Below, piece by piece: positions 9,652-17,987 of a stretch of 64,000 bases of DNA. Each line of letters starts with the position of its first letter. The first letter of the stretch is position 1. Made by a program: the position numbers and the translations under genes. The DNA is from Anaerolineae bacterium (lineage in GTDB: Bacteria > Chloroflexota > Anaerolineae > Promineifilales > Promineifilaceae), in NCBI GenBank assembly GCA_028277515.1, contig JANQGC010000356.1:1-64000 (forward strand), in the 5' to 3' direction. The notes below the pieces were generated by a model. That model searched no databases, was not told where the DNA came from, and saw only the letters and a program-made list of their open reading frames with translations.

Positions 9652-12300
9652 ATGAGTCCAAAAAAAGATGAGAAATACGCGGATTTGCGAGTTTCACTGG
9701 AAACTCTACCGCATATTAGCCAGGCTCAGGTGGAGACCTGGGTCGATTTGCAGAAGTCGATTGACAGCACGCGCGATTATTTGATTCGCGCCGTTCCTGA
9801 AGCCCAGTTCAGTATTGATGAAGCGCAAAAAATTCTGGAACAGCGGACCTATACGCTGGTGTTTTTTGGCGGAACGGGGGTTGGCAAGAGCACCTTAATC
9901 AATGCCTTGCTGGGGCGCAATTTATTGCCTACGGGGGCCGTGACGGCCGTGACCGGGACCATCGTTTACATTGAGCAGGCTGAAGATGATGAGGCAGAAT
10001 CCCTGGTTCTCAATTATTGGAGCCGGGATGAGTTCGCCGACCGTGTACGCCGTCTATGTCAGTTAGCCGAATTAGACAGCTTCGACATCACCAATGATGG
10101 TGAACGGGAGCAGGCGGAAGAGGATATCAAGGCGGCTATTGAAGATAGCCAGGAAAATGCCAAAACTGAGCGAGATGAATACCTGGAAATTTTGCTGGAC
10201 TGCATTGCCTCTTATGAAAACAACAAAGAGCTGTTCAAAGCGGGCACGCCACCGCCAATGAGCCTGCCCCTGGAGGACGCTGATTCATTGCGCCACCTGC
10301 GTGAGGATGGCTTTAAAGGCAGCAACCAGCGCCAGATTCGCTTGATCAAATCAGCGACCTTCCGCATTCAACCAAGGGCGGGCGTTCCTAACTTATTAAT
10401 GAACGGCTTCCTGCGCATCGTGGATGTGCCCGGTTTGGGCGCCGGCATGCGTTTGCATGAAGAGATCACGCTGGAAGAGATGAAGCGTGAGGATGCGATG
10501 ATTGTCCTGGTGACGGATGCCGGACGGCAGCGCGTTGATGAGATGAAATCATTGTCGGCCGTGAATTGGATCAAAGAAAATCGCTTATTCGGCTTGAAGG
10601 GGGGTGATTTGGATGAGGCAGCAGCCAAGATTTTCCTGGCTGTTAATGGTGGTAATGTTCGCCAGGCCTTTGACCGGTTGAACTCCGGTTTGCCGGAAGC
10701 AGAATTGGAAGTGAAGGAAGTCACCCGCTATATTGCTCCCAGCTACTGGGATCGCTACCAGGATCGTGGGCACAATCGACCCTACTTCCTGGTGATGGCG
10801 CCAACGGCTCTTTACTTGCAAGATCCTGAAAATGCACCGAAAGAGTTCGCCAGTGAAACCGAACGGGTTTTGAAAGTTTTCAAAGATCAGCTTGGTCCGG
10901 TAGAACTAAGCGACCCCTTTGCAACGGACAGCAAAGAAGCTTTGCTTGCTTTGAGCGAAGTGCCACTTCTGCGTGATCGCCTGGTTGAGTTTATTAAGAC
11001 GGAACGGGTGCGCAGCCAGCTTAGAGAAGCGGCAACGCGGATTCGCAACGCCCTGCAAGCCCTGCGGTTCTACTATGAAAAGCAGCTTGCGCATCGGGGT
11101 GTGCAGCCTCCTTTCGCCAATAACTGGGAACAACTGCAAGAGCGTCGCTATGAAAACGTGTTGATTCGCCAGCAGAAAGAACTGCCCCGCGCCTTCCACA
11201 ATGCTTTGTTGGAGTTAAGCGCGAGAACCAACACGGATGATAAATTCCGCGATCTGTTACGGCCGACATTGAATGGGGTTCAGGGATTGGTCCAGGACAC
11301 CGTGCAGCGTGAAGTGGAAACGCTGCTGGAAAGCTATGGAACCGAATATTGGGATGATCGTGATGTGACCTACGATAATTTGATCTGGGGTACGAGCGGG
11401 ATCGAAATTCCCATCAAACGTATCTTGTTCCAGGTGGAATTAATCATGCAGGAGTCCGTTTCCAAGTTTATGCCCGAGGTCGCCGACGTGATGAGCGCCG
11501 AGCTTGAGCGTACCCTTGAAGCGCATGAATTATTCTCAAGATTACAGCGCGCCAGCTATGAGCAGGAATACAGCTACACGATTCCGGGAGAGACAGCGGA
11601 AGAGCCATATAATTTGGATGCTGCATACAAAGCCCTCATCGGCCGAATTGAGCGTAACTATCGCCATGTTTGCCAGCAGTCCACCATGTATGAACTGATG
11701 AAACCGGATCGCTCGGTACACAGTCGCCTGGAAGCGGGCGAGCGTGAACTGGCCTTGTCTTCCAACGAGCGTTGGTTGGATGTTGCCCTGCATGGTCCGG
11801 ATGCCGTGCGTGAAGAAATGGCGGAGATGATGCCCGCCCAATCAAATAACTCACAACTGGCGGCCGAGGAAGGGGAAGCTGAGGAAGAAATTAATATCAG
11901 CATTCTTGACGAGCCGGCCCAGCCTGATTTTGATATCAGCTTCTTAGGGGAACAAGATGCTGAGCCGCCGGCAGCCGATCTTGAGCAGAGTTATGCTGAT
12001 AAGTTGGATGATGTGGCCGTGAAGGTCAATCGCATCTTCGGCAATATCATTCAGGATTTGTTCAGCGATGATGAACTGCTACCCCGGCTGCGCCGCCTGT
12101 TCTGGTTAGAAACGACGAAAGCGGAAAGGGATTTCATCAACCATATGGTGAAACCGATGTTGAAACAGCATGATCGCAATCTCCATAATGAGGAACTACG
12201 CAAGGCGATGGAAGTCGATCTGGAATCCGTATCGGACCTGGAAGCCTTGATGCATACCTGGGAAGGTTTGCATAAGCTGGAAACAGAATTAGCAATTTAG
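9652..12300 (+). CDS. Dynamin-like large GTPase
   Basis: This 882-residue protein has a dynamin-type GTPase domain: P-loop GGTGVGKST at residues 73-81, switch threonines in PTGAVTAVTGT, G3 motif DVPGLG at 258-263, and a degenerate G4 at FLAVNGGN near 328-335. An acidic helical insertion (residues 145-215) splits G2 and G3. Long helical stalk-like regions follow, with an acidic linker near residues 735-790. No transmembrane segment is obvious. The frame opens at 9604, but the ATG at 9652 has AAAGGAAG upstream. It heads a co-directional run that leads into the ubiquitin-like genes. Bacterial dynamin-like proteins remodel membranes or take part in phage defence; the role here is inferred. Confidence 0.85.
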   Translation: MSPKKDEKYADLRVSLETLPHISQAQVETWVDLQKSIDSTRDYLIRAVPEAQFSIDEAQKILEQRTYTLVFFGGTGVGKSTLINALLGRNLLPTGAVTAVTGTIVYIEQAEDDEAESLVLNYWSRDEFADRVRRLCQLAELDSFDITNDGEREQAEEDIKAAIEDSQENAKTERDEYLEILLDCIASYENNKELFKAGTPPPMSLPLEDADSLRHLREDGFKGSNQRQIRLIKSATFRIQPRAGVPNLLMNGFLRIVDVPGLGAGMRLHEEITLEEMKREDAMIVLVTDAGRQRVDEMKSLSAVNWIKENRLFGLKGGDLDEAAAKIFLAVNGGNVRQAFDRLNSGLPEAELEVKEVTRYIAPSYWDRYQDRGHNRPYFLVMAPTALYLQDPENAPKEFASETERVLKVFKDQLGPVELSDPFATDSKEALLALSEVPLLRDRLVEFIKTERVRSQLREAATRIRNALQALRFYYEKQLAHRGVQPPFANNWEQLQERRYENVLIRQQKELPRAFHNALLELSARTNTDDKFRDLLRPTLNGVQGLVQDTVQREVETLLESYGTEYWDDRDVTYDNLIWGTSGIEIPIKRILFQVELIMQESVSKFMPEVADVMSAELERTLEAHELFSRLQRASYEQEYSYTIPGETAEEPYNLDAAYKALIGRIERNYRHVCQQSTMYELMKPDRSVHSRLEAGERELALSSNERWLDVALHGPDAVREEMAEMMPAQSNNSQLAAEEGEAEEEINISILDEPAQPDFDISFLGEQDAEPPAADLEQSYADKLDDVAVKVNRIFGNIIQDLFSDDELLPRLRRLFWLETTKAERDFINHMVKPMLKQHDRNLHNEELRKAMEVDLESVSDLEALMHTWEGLHKLETELAI

Positions 12301-12311
12301 GGTTTGTAGAT

Positions 12312-12348
12312 GGAAGCGGCCGTCCTGGCTTGGCTGACGGCCGCTTCC
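12312..12348. terminator. GC-rich hairpin between GTPase and next gene
   Basis: Perfect 13-base arms GGAAGCGGCCGTC and GACGGCCGCTTCC are separated by 11 bases. There is no T run, so it may be a weak or factor-dependent terminator or an mRNA-stabilising hairpin between two genes that otherwise look operonic. Confidence 0.7.
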
Positions 12349-12363
12349 GGTGAGGTGCTTTGA

Positions 12364-13563
12364 ATGCAGAATGGAGCTACAGAATTAGTTAAATCAATCC
12401 CGGACCAGGCCCATTTAAACCTTTTAGCCTCCCGCCTGCTTACCTGGTTGGTGGCTGATCTCAACCGCAGTGATGAAGCGGTTCCTGATTTCACGGAATC
12501 GCGCGCCCGTGCTTTGTTAAGAGCGTCTGATTTGATTGATGATCCGACGCGGCACAGTTTTGAGCGATTGTTATCGAACGAGCCGGCTCTGCGGGCTGCC
12601 TTGTTTGATTTACTCAAGGATAGTGAACTGGCTGAAGATGATGAGGTTGGTGCTCTCGCAGCGACAACGGCCGTGCGTGATATTGAGGAATCGTCACCAG
12701 ATGTAAACTGGCAGGCGCTTTCTATCGCCGCTTTTGCCTGGAAGAGCGGCTATCCGCTTTACCAGCTCGATCCGGCCTCTCCACCGGGAGCATACAGCCC
12801 GGCCGGACAGGTATTAAAGCAAGCAGCGAGTTTCATCCGCCAACAGGTTCAGCGGAGCGCGACCGAACGGGACAAATTAGGACGCAAACTGGCTTATGTG
12901 ACCGATGCTGCCGGCACGTCATCTTTGGATAATCTGGCGGGACAGCAACCTTCAGCGCCTTTGCCGCCCCATTATCGGCCGCCTATTCCGGTGAATTATC
13001 CGGAGGTTTCTTCGCAGACCATCCGGTTGGATGAATCTGAAGAGTCTCAACCACCGGAGATTATTCGGGGCGAACCGATTGTCATTACGTCAGAGGACCT
13101 GACATCACACGATCCCATACCGGAACGACAGGCTCCTATCCAGATTACACCTGAGCAAACCCAGCAATCTGCCCCGACGCGCGTGGTTACACCGAGCGCA
13201 ACGGTAGCATCAGGATCTTCTTTGGCCGCTTCCGTGCGCAAAAAATTCGCACGGTCTAAAGAGTCGATGAAAGTGACTAAACTGCGAGTGAAGGTCCAGG
13301 AATATCCTGACGGACCGGGCTTATACGGCCTGCAAGTGCGGGTGACCTGCCAGGGCATAAAAAGCCATGTCGCGGGAACAACGACCGAAGAAGGGATGTT
13401 TGTATGTGAGCTGCCTGTTCCGGAACACTCAGGGCTGACCTATGATGTGGATGTCACCTGGCCTCGCGAATTGAATAGTGAAATTGAACGAAAGTCGATC
13501 ACCTTAAACTCGGACCGCACGGCGTTTACCTTGCCTTTCTACCGGCATTTGAAGCCGGTATAA
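12364..13563 (+). CDS. Unknown protein with C-terminal Ig-like domain
   Basis: No family was recognised with confidence. The 399-residue product has a helical N-terminal region (residues 1-190), a proline-rich disordered middle (about 195-300), a short basic patch (VRKKFARSKESMK) and a beta-rich C-terminal module of about 95 residues with alternating strands, like an Ig or carboxypeptidase regulatory domain. No signal peptide or membrane segment is present. GAGGTG lies shortly before the ATG. It is 63 bases after the GTPase gene and 60 before the CAP gene, all on one strand, so a shared role with either is plausible. Confidence 0.72.
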   Translation: MQNGATELVKSIPDQAHLNLLASRLLTWLVADLNRSDEAVPDFTESRARALLRASDLIDDPTRHSFERLLSNEPALRAALFDLLKDSELAEDDEVGALAATTAVRDIEESSPDVNWQALSIAAFAWKSGYPLYQLDPASPPGAYSPAGQVLKQAASFIRQQVQRSATERDKLGRKLAYVTDAAGTSSLDNLAGQQPSAPLPPHYRPPIPVNYPEVSSQTIRLDESEESQPPEIIRGEPIVITSEDLTSHDPIPERQAPIQITPEQTQQSAPTRVVTPSATVASGSSLAASVRKKFARSKESMKVTKLRVKVQEYPDGPGLYGLQVRVTCQGIKSHVAGTTTEEGMFVCELPVPEHSGLTYDVDVTWPRELNSEIERKSITLNSDRTAFTLPFYRHLKPV

Positions 13564-13623
13564 TGGTCCGAAAGAAAATTTTGCGGCCGTCCATTGCTGA
13601 ATTAAAAGCCGCCAATATTCCTT

Positions 13624-14274
13624 ATGAGTGATCGTCTGAAGCTCACCGAAGAAGAAATCGATCGTGTCTTGGAACAGGTTCAGGAAACACCGCCAACCCC
13701 GGAAGTCCTGAGCATTAGCCTGGATGAGTTGGCTGAGGAGGTCCAGCCTCCGAGTCCAAGAACTTCGGCAATATTAAAAGTAACAGAGAGCGATCTCTCG
13801 CCGGTTGGCCCTCAATCTGCCACAGATCTGAATCTCACAGAATTGGAAACGCTGATGTTTGGCTTGGTGAACAGCGCCAGGCAAACGCATCTTCCCCGCT
13901 GGTTGGGTGGTCCCAATCTCCGATGGCATGATGGGCTGGCCCAGGTTGCGCGGGGTCATTCGGCGGATATGATCAAACGCCATTATGTAGAACATACATC
14001 CCCAGAGGGTGTCAAGGTTGCCCAGCGGATGGAGCGACAAGGTATTGGTTATTTAGCCTGCGGTGAAAATATCGGGGTTGTTTATGGCGCAGCCAGCCAC
14101 AGCGATCAAGGCATTATTGAAATTCATAAGGCCTTTATGAACCAGCCGCGCCGATTAACCAATCACCGGGGCAATTTATTAAATCCTATTTGGTCTCATG
14201 TGGGCATTGGAGTGGCTTATGATCCGGCCGGATCGTTGATCGTCACCCAAAATTTTATCGCCCAATATGGATGA
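13624..14274 (+). CDS. CAP-domain (SCP/PR-1-like) protein without signal peptide
   Basis: Residues 75-216 form a CAP domain: LVNSARQTHLPR, then the metal-site region GHSADMIKRHYVEHTSPEG with His112, CGENI with Glu148, and the closing HRGNLLNPIWSHVGIGVAY. CAP proteins are usually secreted, yet residues 1-70 here are acidic and helical (EEEIDRVLEQVQ) with no signal peptide or membrane anchor, so this one appears cytoplasmic. It sits between the GTPase/Ig-like genes and the E1 gene. A palindromic element follows in the 155-base gap. Confidence 0.85.
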   Translation: MSDRLKLTEEEIDRVLEQVQETPPTPEVLSISLDELAEEVQPPSPRTSAILKVTESDLSPVGPQSATDLNLTELETLMFGLVNSARQTHLPRWLGGPNLRWHDGLAQVARGHSADMIKRHYVEHTSPEGVKVAQRMERQGIGYLACGENIGVVYGAASHSDQGIIEIHKAFMNQPRRLTNHRGNLLNPIWSHVGIGVAYDPAGSLIVTQNFIAQYG

Positions 14275-14309
14275 TTTTTGTGGTTTATTTTCTAAAAAAT
14301 TTGAGCAAT

Positions 14310-14365
14310 GTGACAGTCACTTTGGTCATTATGAGTAGCGATGCTATTAATAAAGTGACTGTCAC
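14310..14365. repeat. Palindromic element, family A copy 1
   Basis: A 56-base element with perfect 14-base ends GTGACAGTCACTTT and AAAGTGACTGTCAC. The end sequence is itself nearly palindromic. Read on the minus strand it aligns along almost its whole length with the element at 17871-17929. It lies between the CAP gene and the E1 gene and could act as a terminator, an operator or a mobile palindromic repeat. Confidence 0.88.
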
Positions 14366-14429
14366 TTGTTAAAGTACTTTGACTGACTTTTAACACGACA
14401 TCTGGCATTTAATTGAAAAACGAGTAAGC

Positions 14430-15605
14430 ATGAGTGAAACAATAATTATTACTGATCCGGACAGCGATCGCTACCACACCTTCGGATATATTAGCTGGTG
14501 GCAGCAGGAAGTGGTTCGGAATTCCAAAGTTCTTGTTGTAGGCGCAGGGGCGCTCGGCAACGAGGTTCTAAAAAACCTGGCATTAATGGGAATTGGCAAT
14601 TTGTTGATTGCTGATTTTGATACGATTGAAGATAGTAATTTGAGCCGGTCCGTTCTGTTTAGAGAATCCGACAATGGGGCGCGGAAGGTGGATGCCGCCG
14701 CGCGTGGTGTTAAAAACCTGAATCCTGATGTTAAGGTCAAGTCCTGGCATGGAGATATAAATTTTGAGTTAGGTTTAGGTGTTTATCGCCATGTTGATGC
14801 AATTGTCGGTTGTTTAGATAATCGGGAGGCTCGATTGTCGATTAACCGCGCCAGTTGGGCGGTTGATCGTCCCTGGGTCGATGGGGCAATCCAGGAATTA
14901 ATGGGCATTGTGCGCGTGTTCTGGCCCGGTCAGGGCGCCTGTTATGAATGTACCCTGACGGACCATGATTATCAAATGATTGGACTGCGTTATTCCTGCC
15001 CCTTATTAGCGCGCGACAATTTATTAATGGGTAAGGTGGCTACCACACCGACCAGCGCTTCAATTGTCGCCGCTTTTCAAACCCAGGAGGCTTTGAAATT
15101 GATCCATGACATGGAAGTTCAACCAGGCAAGGCGATGATGATTAACGGGTTGACCAATGATGTATATACCACGGAATATCCGGTGAAGGATTTTTGTATG
15201 AGTCACTCCAAGCTCGATCCGATCATTGAGTTGCCCCAGGTCAGGTCGGATCAAACGACCATTGGTGAGCTATTGGAAATTGCCAGGGAACGACTTGGCC
15301 CGGAAGCTATGTTAGAATTTAATGGCGAACTGGTTGTGGCAATGCAGTGCATGGAATGTGGAAATGAAGAACTGGTATTCAAGAAAATGGCACGCTTGTA
15401 TGACAGCATGGCGATTTGCCCGGATTGTGGAGCGCGAAGAGAAATGGTGCTGACCCATCGTATCAGTGGTGAGGAGGATTTTCTCGACCGAACATTGGCG
15501 GAATTAGACATTCCACCCCTGGATATCATTCGCGCGCGAAAGGAGGAAGAAAGTCAATATTTGGAGATAACCGGCGATAAGGATTATTTCCTGAAATTTG
15601 AATGA
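14430..15605 (+). CDS. E1-like ubiquitin-activating enzyme with UFD-like tail
   Basis: The 391-residue protein is a ThiF/E1-superfamily adenylyltransferase. The ATP site VVGAGALGNEVLKNL (from residue 36), DFDTIEDSNLSR with Arg73, and CLDNREAR with Asp130 are all intact. CYEC (171-174) pairs with a later Cys pair for zinc. Cys190 in RYSCPLL falls where eukaryotic UBA3 has its thioester Cys, after a CFEC block. ATTPTSASIVAAFQTQEALK matches the E1 crossover-helix region. Residues about 275-391 hold TIGELLEIARERLG and TLAELDIPPLDIIRA, resembling the E1 ubiquitin-fold domain that recruits E2, with an inserted CMEC/CPDC zinc ribbon. It heads the conjugation gene set. Confidence 0.92.
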   Translation: MSETIIITDPDSDRYHTFGYISWWQQEVVRNSKVLVVGAGALGNEVLKNLALMGIGNLLIADFDTIEDSNLSRSVLFRESDNGARKVDAAARGVKNLNPDVKVKSWHGDINFELGLGVYRHVDAIVGCLDNREARLSINRASWAVDRPWVDGAIQELMGIVRVFWPGQGACYECTLTDHDYQMIGLRYSCPLLARDNLLMGKVATTPTSASIVAAFQTQEALKLIHDMEVQPGKAMMINGLTNDVYTTEYPVKDFCMSHSKLDPIIELPQVRSDQTTIGELLEIARERLGPEAMLEFNGELVVAMQCMECGNEELVFKKMARLYDSMAICPDCGARREMVLTHRISGEEDFLDRTLAELDIPPLDIIRARKEEESQYLEITGDKDYFLKFE

Positions 15606-15748
15606 GGTCAATCGGCCGTTCCGTTCATATGAGGGTTGGAAACAGAGAAAATCGCCCGGCGTACTTTTCTTAGAATTGCAACTAAAAATGGCAATATACG
15701 TAAATATTAGTGTAGATTTTATGACAATAAACCATGGAGGCTTATTAA

Positions 15749-16015
15749 ATGGCTAGCACAAAAGTAATTATTTATGATCCCACCGGCTCGAAGAAAACAC
15801 CGGTAGAACTACCGAACGATGTTCCTATGCGTCGTTTGATCCCGGCGTTAGTGAGCAAGATGGGCTTGCCTACCAGCCAGGGCGCAAACCCGATTACTTA
15901 CCGGCTCGATCATCGCGATTCCGGTAAGCGATTGGGAGATGATGAATCATTAGGTGATGCTGGGGTTAAAGAAGACGATATCTTGAGTCTTTTTCCTGAA
16001 GTCACTGCCGGCTAA
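15749..16015 (+). CDS. Ubiquitin-like protein (YukD/EsaB-type beta-grasp)
   Basis: An 88-residue protein with the beta-grasp pattern: strand STKVIIYDPTG, loop and helix PVELPNDVPMRRLIPALVSKMG, strand ITYRLDHRDSG, and LGDAGVKEDDILSLF at the end. This is the YukD/EsaB style of ubiquitin fold. It ends in FPEVTAG with the stop codon directly after Gly, so the C-terminal Gly needed for E1 activation is exposed without processing. It has Ala-Gly rather than Gly-Gly. GGAGG sits 9 bases before ATG. Position between E1 and E2 genes supports a role as the conjugated modifier. Confidence 0.9.
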   Translation: MASTKVIIYDPTGSKKTPVELPNDVPMRRLIPALVSKMGLPTSQGANPITYRLDHRDSGKRLGDDESLGDAGVKEDDILSLFPEVTAG

Positions 16016-16103
16016 AAAACCTTATTACCTGGGAACCTGAGGAAGGGGAACGACATTATTGAATGTTGTTGTCCTTCCTGCCGTTGTTCCCGGAGATGGA
16101 AAT

Positions 16104-16637
16104 ATGTCTTTTGATATTCGTGAAACTAGGCTGCGCAACGATTATGGGCGAATCCGCGATCTTGTCGATCGCAGTGATTTGATCCACGTGCGGGCGACGG
16201 AAAGCACTCCCCCGGAAAAATACTTGATCCGCTTTACCTGTAAAGGGGTGGAAAAAGTTTCACCTTCTGGGAGACCCGTTTATCGGGAGTCGCATGATGT
16301 AAGCGTTTATCTTCATGCAGAATATCCCTTAAAACAACCTCAGCTAAAATGGCTGACCCCCATTTTTCACCCCAACATCCATGTAACCGGTGCGGTTTGC
16401 ATTGGTGCCTGGTGGCCGGCCAAAACGTTGGACGAGCTGCTTTTGACATTGGGTGAAATGGTCCAATATAAAAATTTCGATCCCAAGGATCCTATGAATT
16501 CAAGGGCGGCTACCTGGGCGCTGAAAAATAAAAGCATATTCCCAATCGACCCACGGGATTTAAAAGGTCAGTCCCTCTCAAATCTGATTGTGATTGGAGA
16601 AGAGGAATCTGATGACCTCGGCATCAACATACTCTGA
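16104..16637 (+). CDS. E2-like ubiquitin-conjugating enzyme
   Basis: The 177-residue protein has a eukaryote-like UBC core. The HPN motif is FHPNI (His89-Pro90-Asn91), and the candidate catalytic Cys99 follows in TGAVCIG, the standard eight residues later. EYPLKQPQLKWLTPIFHP is the usual strand before HPN, and WWPAKTLDELLLTLGEMV matches the helix after the active site. The final helices (MNSRAATWALKNKSIFP) are also E2-like. The frame opens at a TTG at 16059, but ATG 16104 with GGAG upstream is preferred. It overlaps the next gene by 26 bases. Confidence 0.92.
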   Translation: MSFDIRETRLRNDYGRIRDLVDRSDLIHVRATESTPPEKYLIRFTCKGVEKVSPSGRPVYRESHDVSVYLHAEYPLKQPQLKWLTPIFHPNIHVTGAVCIGAWWPAKTLDELLLTLGEMVQYKNFDPKDPMNSRAATWALKNKSIFPIDPRDLKGQSLSNLIVIGEEESDDLGINIL

Positions 16638-17847
16638 GATAGAAGAATCAAAACCGGTAGAATTTGACCCTCAAAGATGGGCGACCATTAACAGCCACCT
16701 GGAGGCGTTGAATGCACTGCCGGCGGCCAAGCCCCTAAATTTGGATGAGAAATGCCTCTTCCACGGCCAAAAGGGGGAGGAAGACAATGTTGATGTGGTC
16801 CTTTCCCAGGTAGCAATCAAGCACATCGCGGCGCATAGTTACAGCAATGTACAGTGTGAGGTCGGCGGCGCCTTATTAGGCAAAGCGTACCGCAACGACG
16901 GCCGTTTCATTGTCAATGTCCAGGCTGCTATCCCAGCCGTGACCGCTGACCAGGGGCCGGTGCATTTTACCTTTACGGCCGATGCTTGGTCCCAATTGCA
17001 GCGGGATCGCCTGTCAGAATATCCTGACCTGGACATCGTTGGCTGGTTCCATACACATCCTGATTTAGGAGTTTTCTATTCCAGTGATGATGTCGTGGTC
17101 CATTCGGCCGCTTTCACCCAACCCTGGCATGTAGGCATGGTTATCGATCCCCTGCGCAAAGAAACAAGTTTCTTCGGCTGGATCGATGGCCAGCTTGAAG
17201 CTAAAAAGGGGTTTTACGAGAATCCTGATTTGCAACCTTATTCCCTGTTGGAGTGGCAGGCGGTGCAAACGGGTGTTTGGGATCATCCTTATGAAGAACT
17301 GGATGCTGAAGAACCTGCCTCAAGTACAGTTTATTTACATCCCAGCAACCGGCCAATGTTGCCTATGCTCAAACCTTATATCGGAATTGGAATCGGAATT
17401 TTTGGCTTGCTGTTGAGCGTCTTTTTGCTATTTGCCTGGGTATTACCCTTGACCCGACAGGTGGATCAACTGCAAACCATGACCCTTGTTCTGGCTGATT
17501 CGGCGCTGGCCGAATCCAATGCCGCGACATGCCCGGATGCCCGGTTGCGAATTTTGATGCCGCTCTCCGGCCAAAATATTCAAGCAGGCACGATTGCCGA
17601 AGTCATGGGCACAACCATGATTGAGGATGCGGTTCGCTACCAGGTGAACGTCAGGGCGCAGGGGGCTGACAATTGGGTGTTGCTGAACGCGAGCCGCCGC
17701 GACAGTAAATTGGGGCAACTGGCAAGTTGGGATACCAGTTCCACGCCGCCAGGGATTTATGAGATCCGGCTGACGGCCGTTGACAACAACAACATCCGCC
17801 TGCCCGGCTCACCGCCTTGCTCTATTGCTGTTGAATTGACGCCTTAG
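16612..17847 (+). CDS. Membrane-anchored JAMM/JAB isopeptidase
   Basis: This 411-residue protein has an N-terminal JAB1/MPN domain (about residues 60-210) with all zinc-site residues: Glu83 in CEVGGALLG, His147 and His149 in HTHPDLGVFYSSDD, Ser157 and Asp160. A single membrane helix follows at about 256-280 and then a beta-rich domain of about 115 residues with FlgD/Ig-like features (SGQNIQAGTIAEV, STPPGIYEIRL). If the JAB domain is cytosolic, the tail is outside. It probably removes the ubiquitin-like protein from targets at the membrane. ATG 16612 lies within the end of the E2 gene, preceded by GGAGAAGAGG, implying coupled translation. Confidence 0.9.
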   Translation: MTSASTYSEIEESKPVEFDPQRWATINSHLEALNALPAAKPLNLDEKCLFHGQKGEEDNVDVVLSQVAIKHIAAHSYSNVQCEVGGALLGKAYRNDGRFIVNVQAAIPAVTADQGPVHFTFTADAWSQLQRDRLSEYPDLDIVGWFHTHPDLGVFYSSDDVVVHSAAFTQPWHVGMVIDPLRKETSFFGWIDGQLEAKKGFYENPDLQPYSLLEWQAVQTGVWDHPYEELDAEEPASSTVYLHPSNRPMLPMLKPYIGIGIGIFGLLLSVFLLFAWVLPLTRQVDQLQTMTLVLADSALAESNAATCPDARLRILMPLSGQNIQAGTIAEVMGTTMIEDAVRYQVNVRAQGADNWVLLNASRRDSKLGQLASWDTSSTPPGIYEIRLTAVDNNNIRLPGSPPCSIAVELTP

Positions 17848-17870
17848 TGGTTTGTTCGCAACCTTAACTA

Positions 17871-17929
17871 GTGACAGTCACTTTATTACGAGTATTGCCC
17901 CCTAAATAATGGACCAAATTGACTGTCAC
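17871..17929. repeat. Palindromic element, family A copy 2
   Basis: A 59-base element starting GTGACAGTCACTTTATTA and ending TTGACTGTCAC. It matches the reverse complement of the element at 14310-14365 with a 3-base length difference in the centre. It lies between the two JAB genes, so the two copies bracket the E1-UBL-E2-JAB block in opposite orientations. Confidence 0.88.
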
Positions 17930-17987
17930 ATTACTTGAAAATCTTTTTTTCTTTGGGGCCATTACTTTTCTCCTTATTGATTAAATT

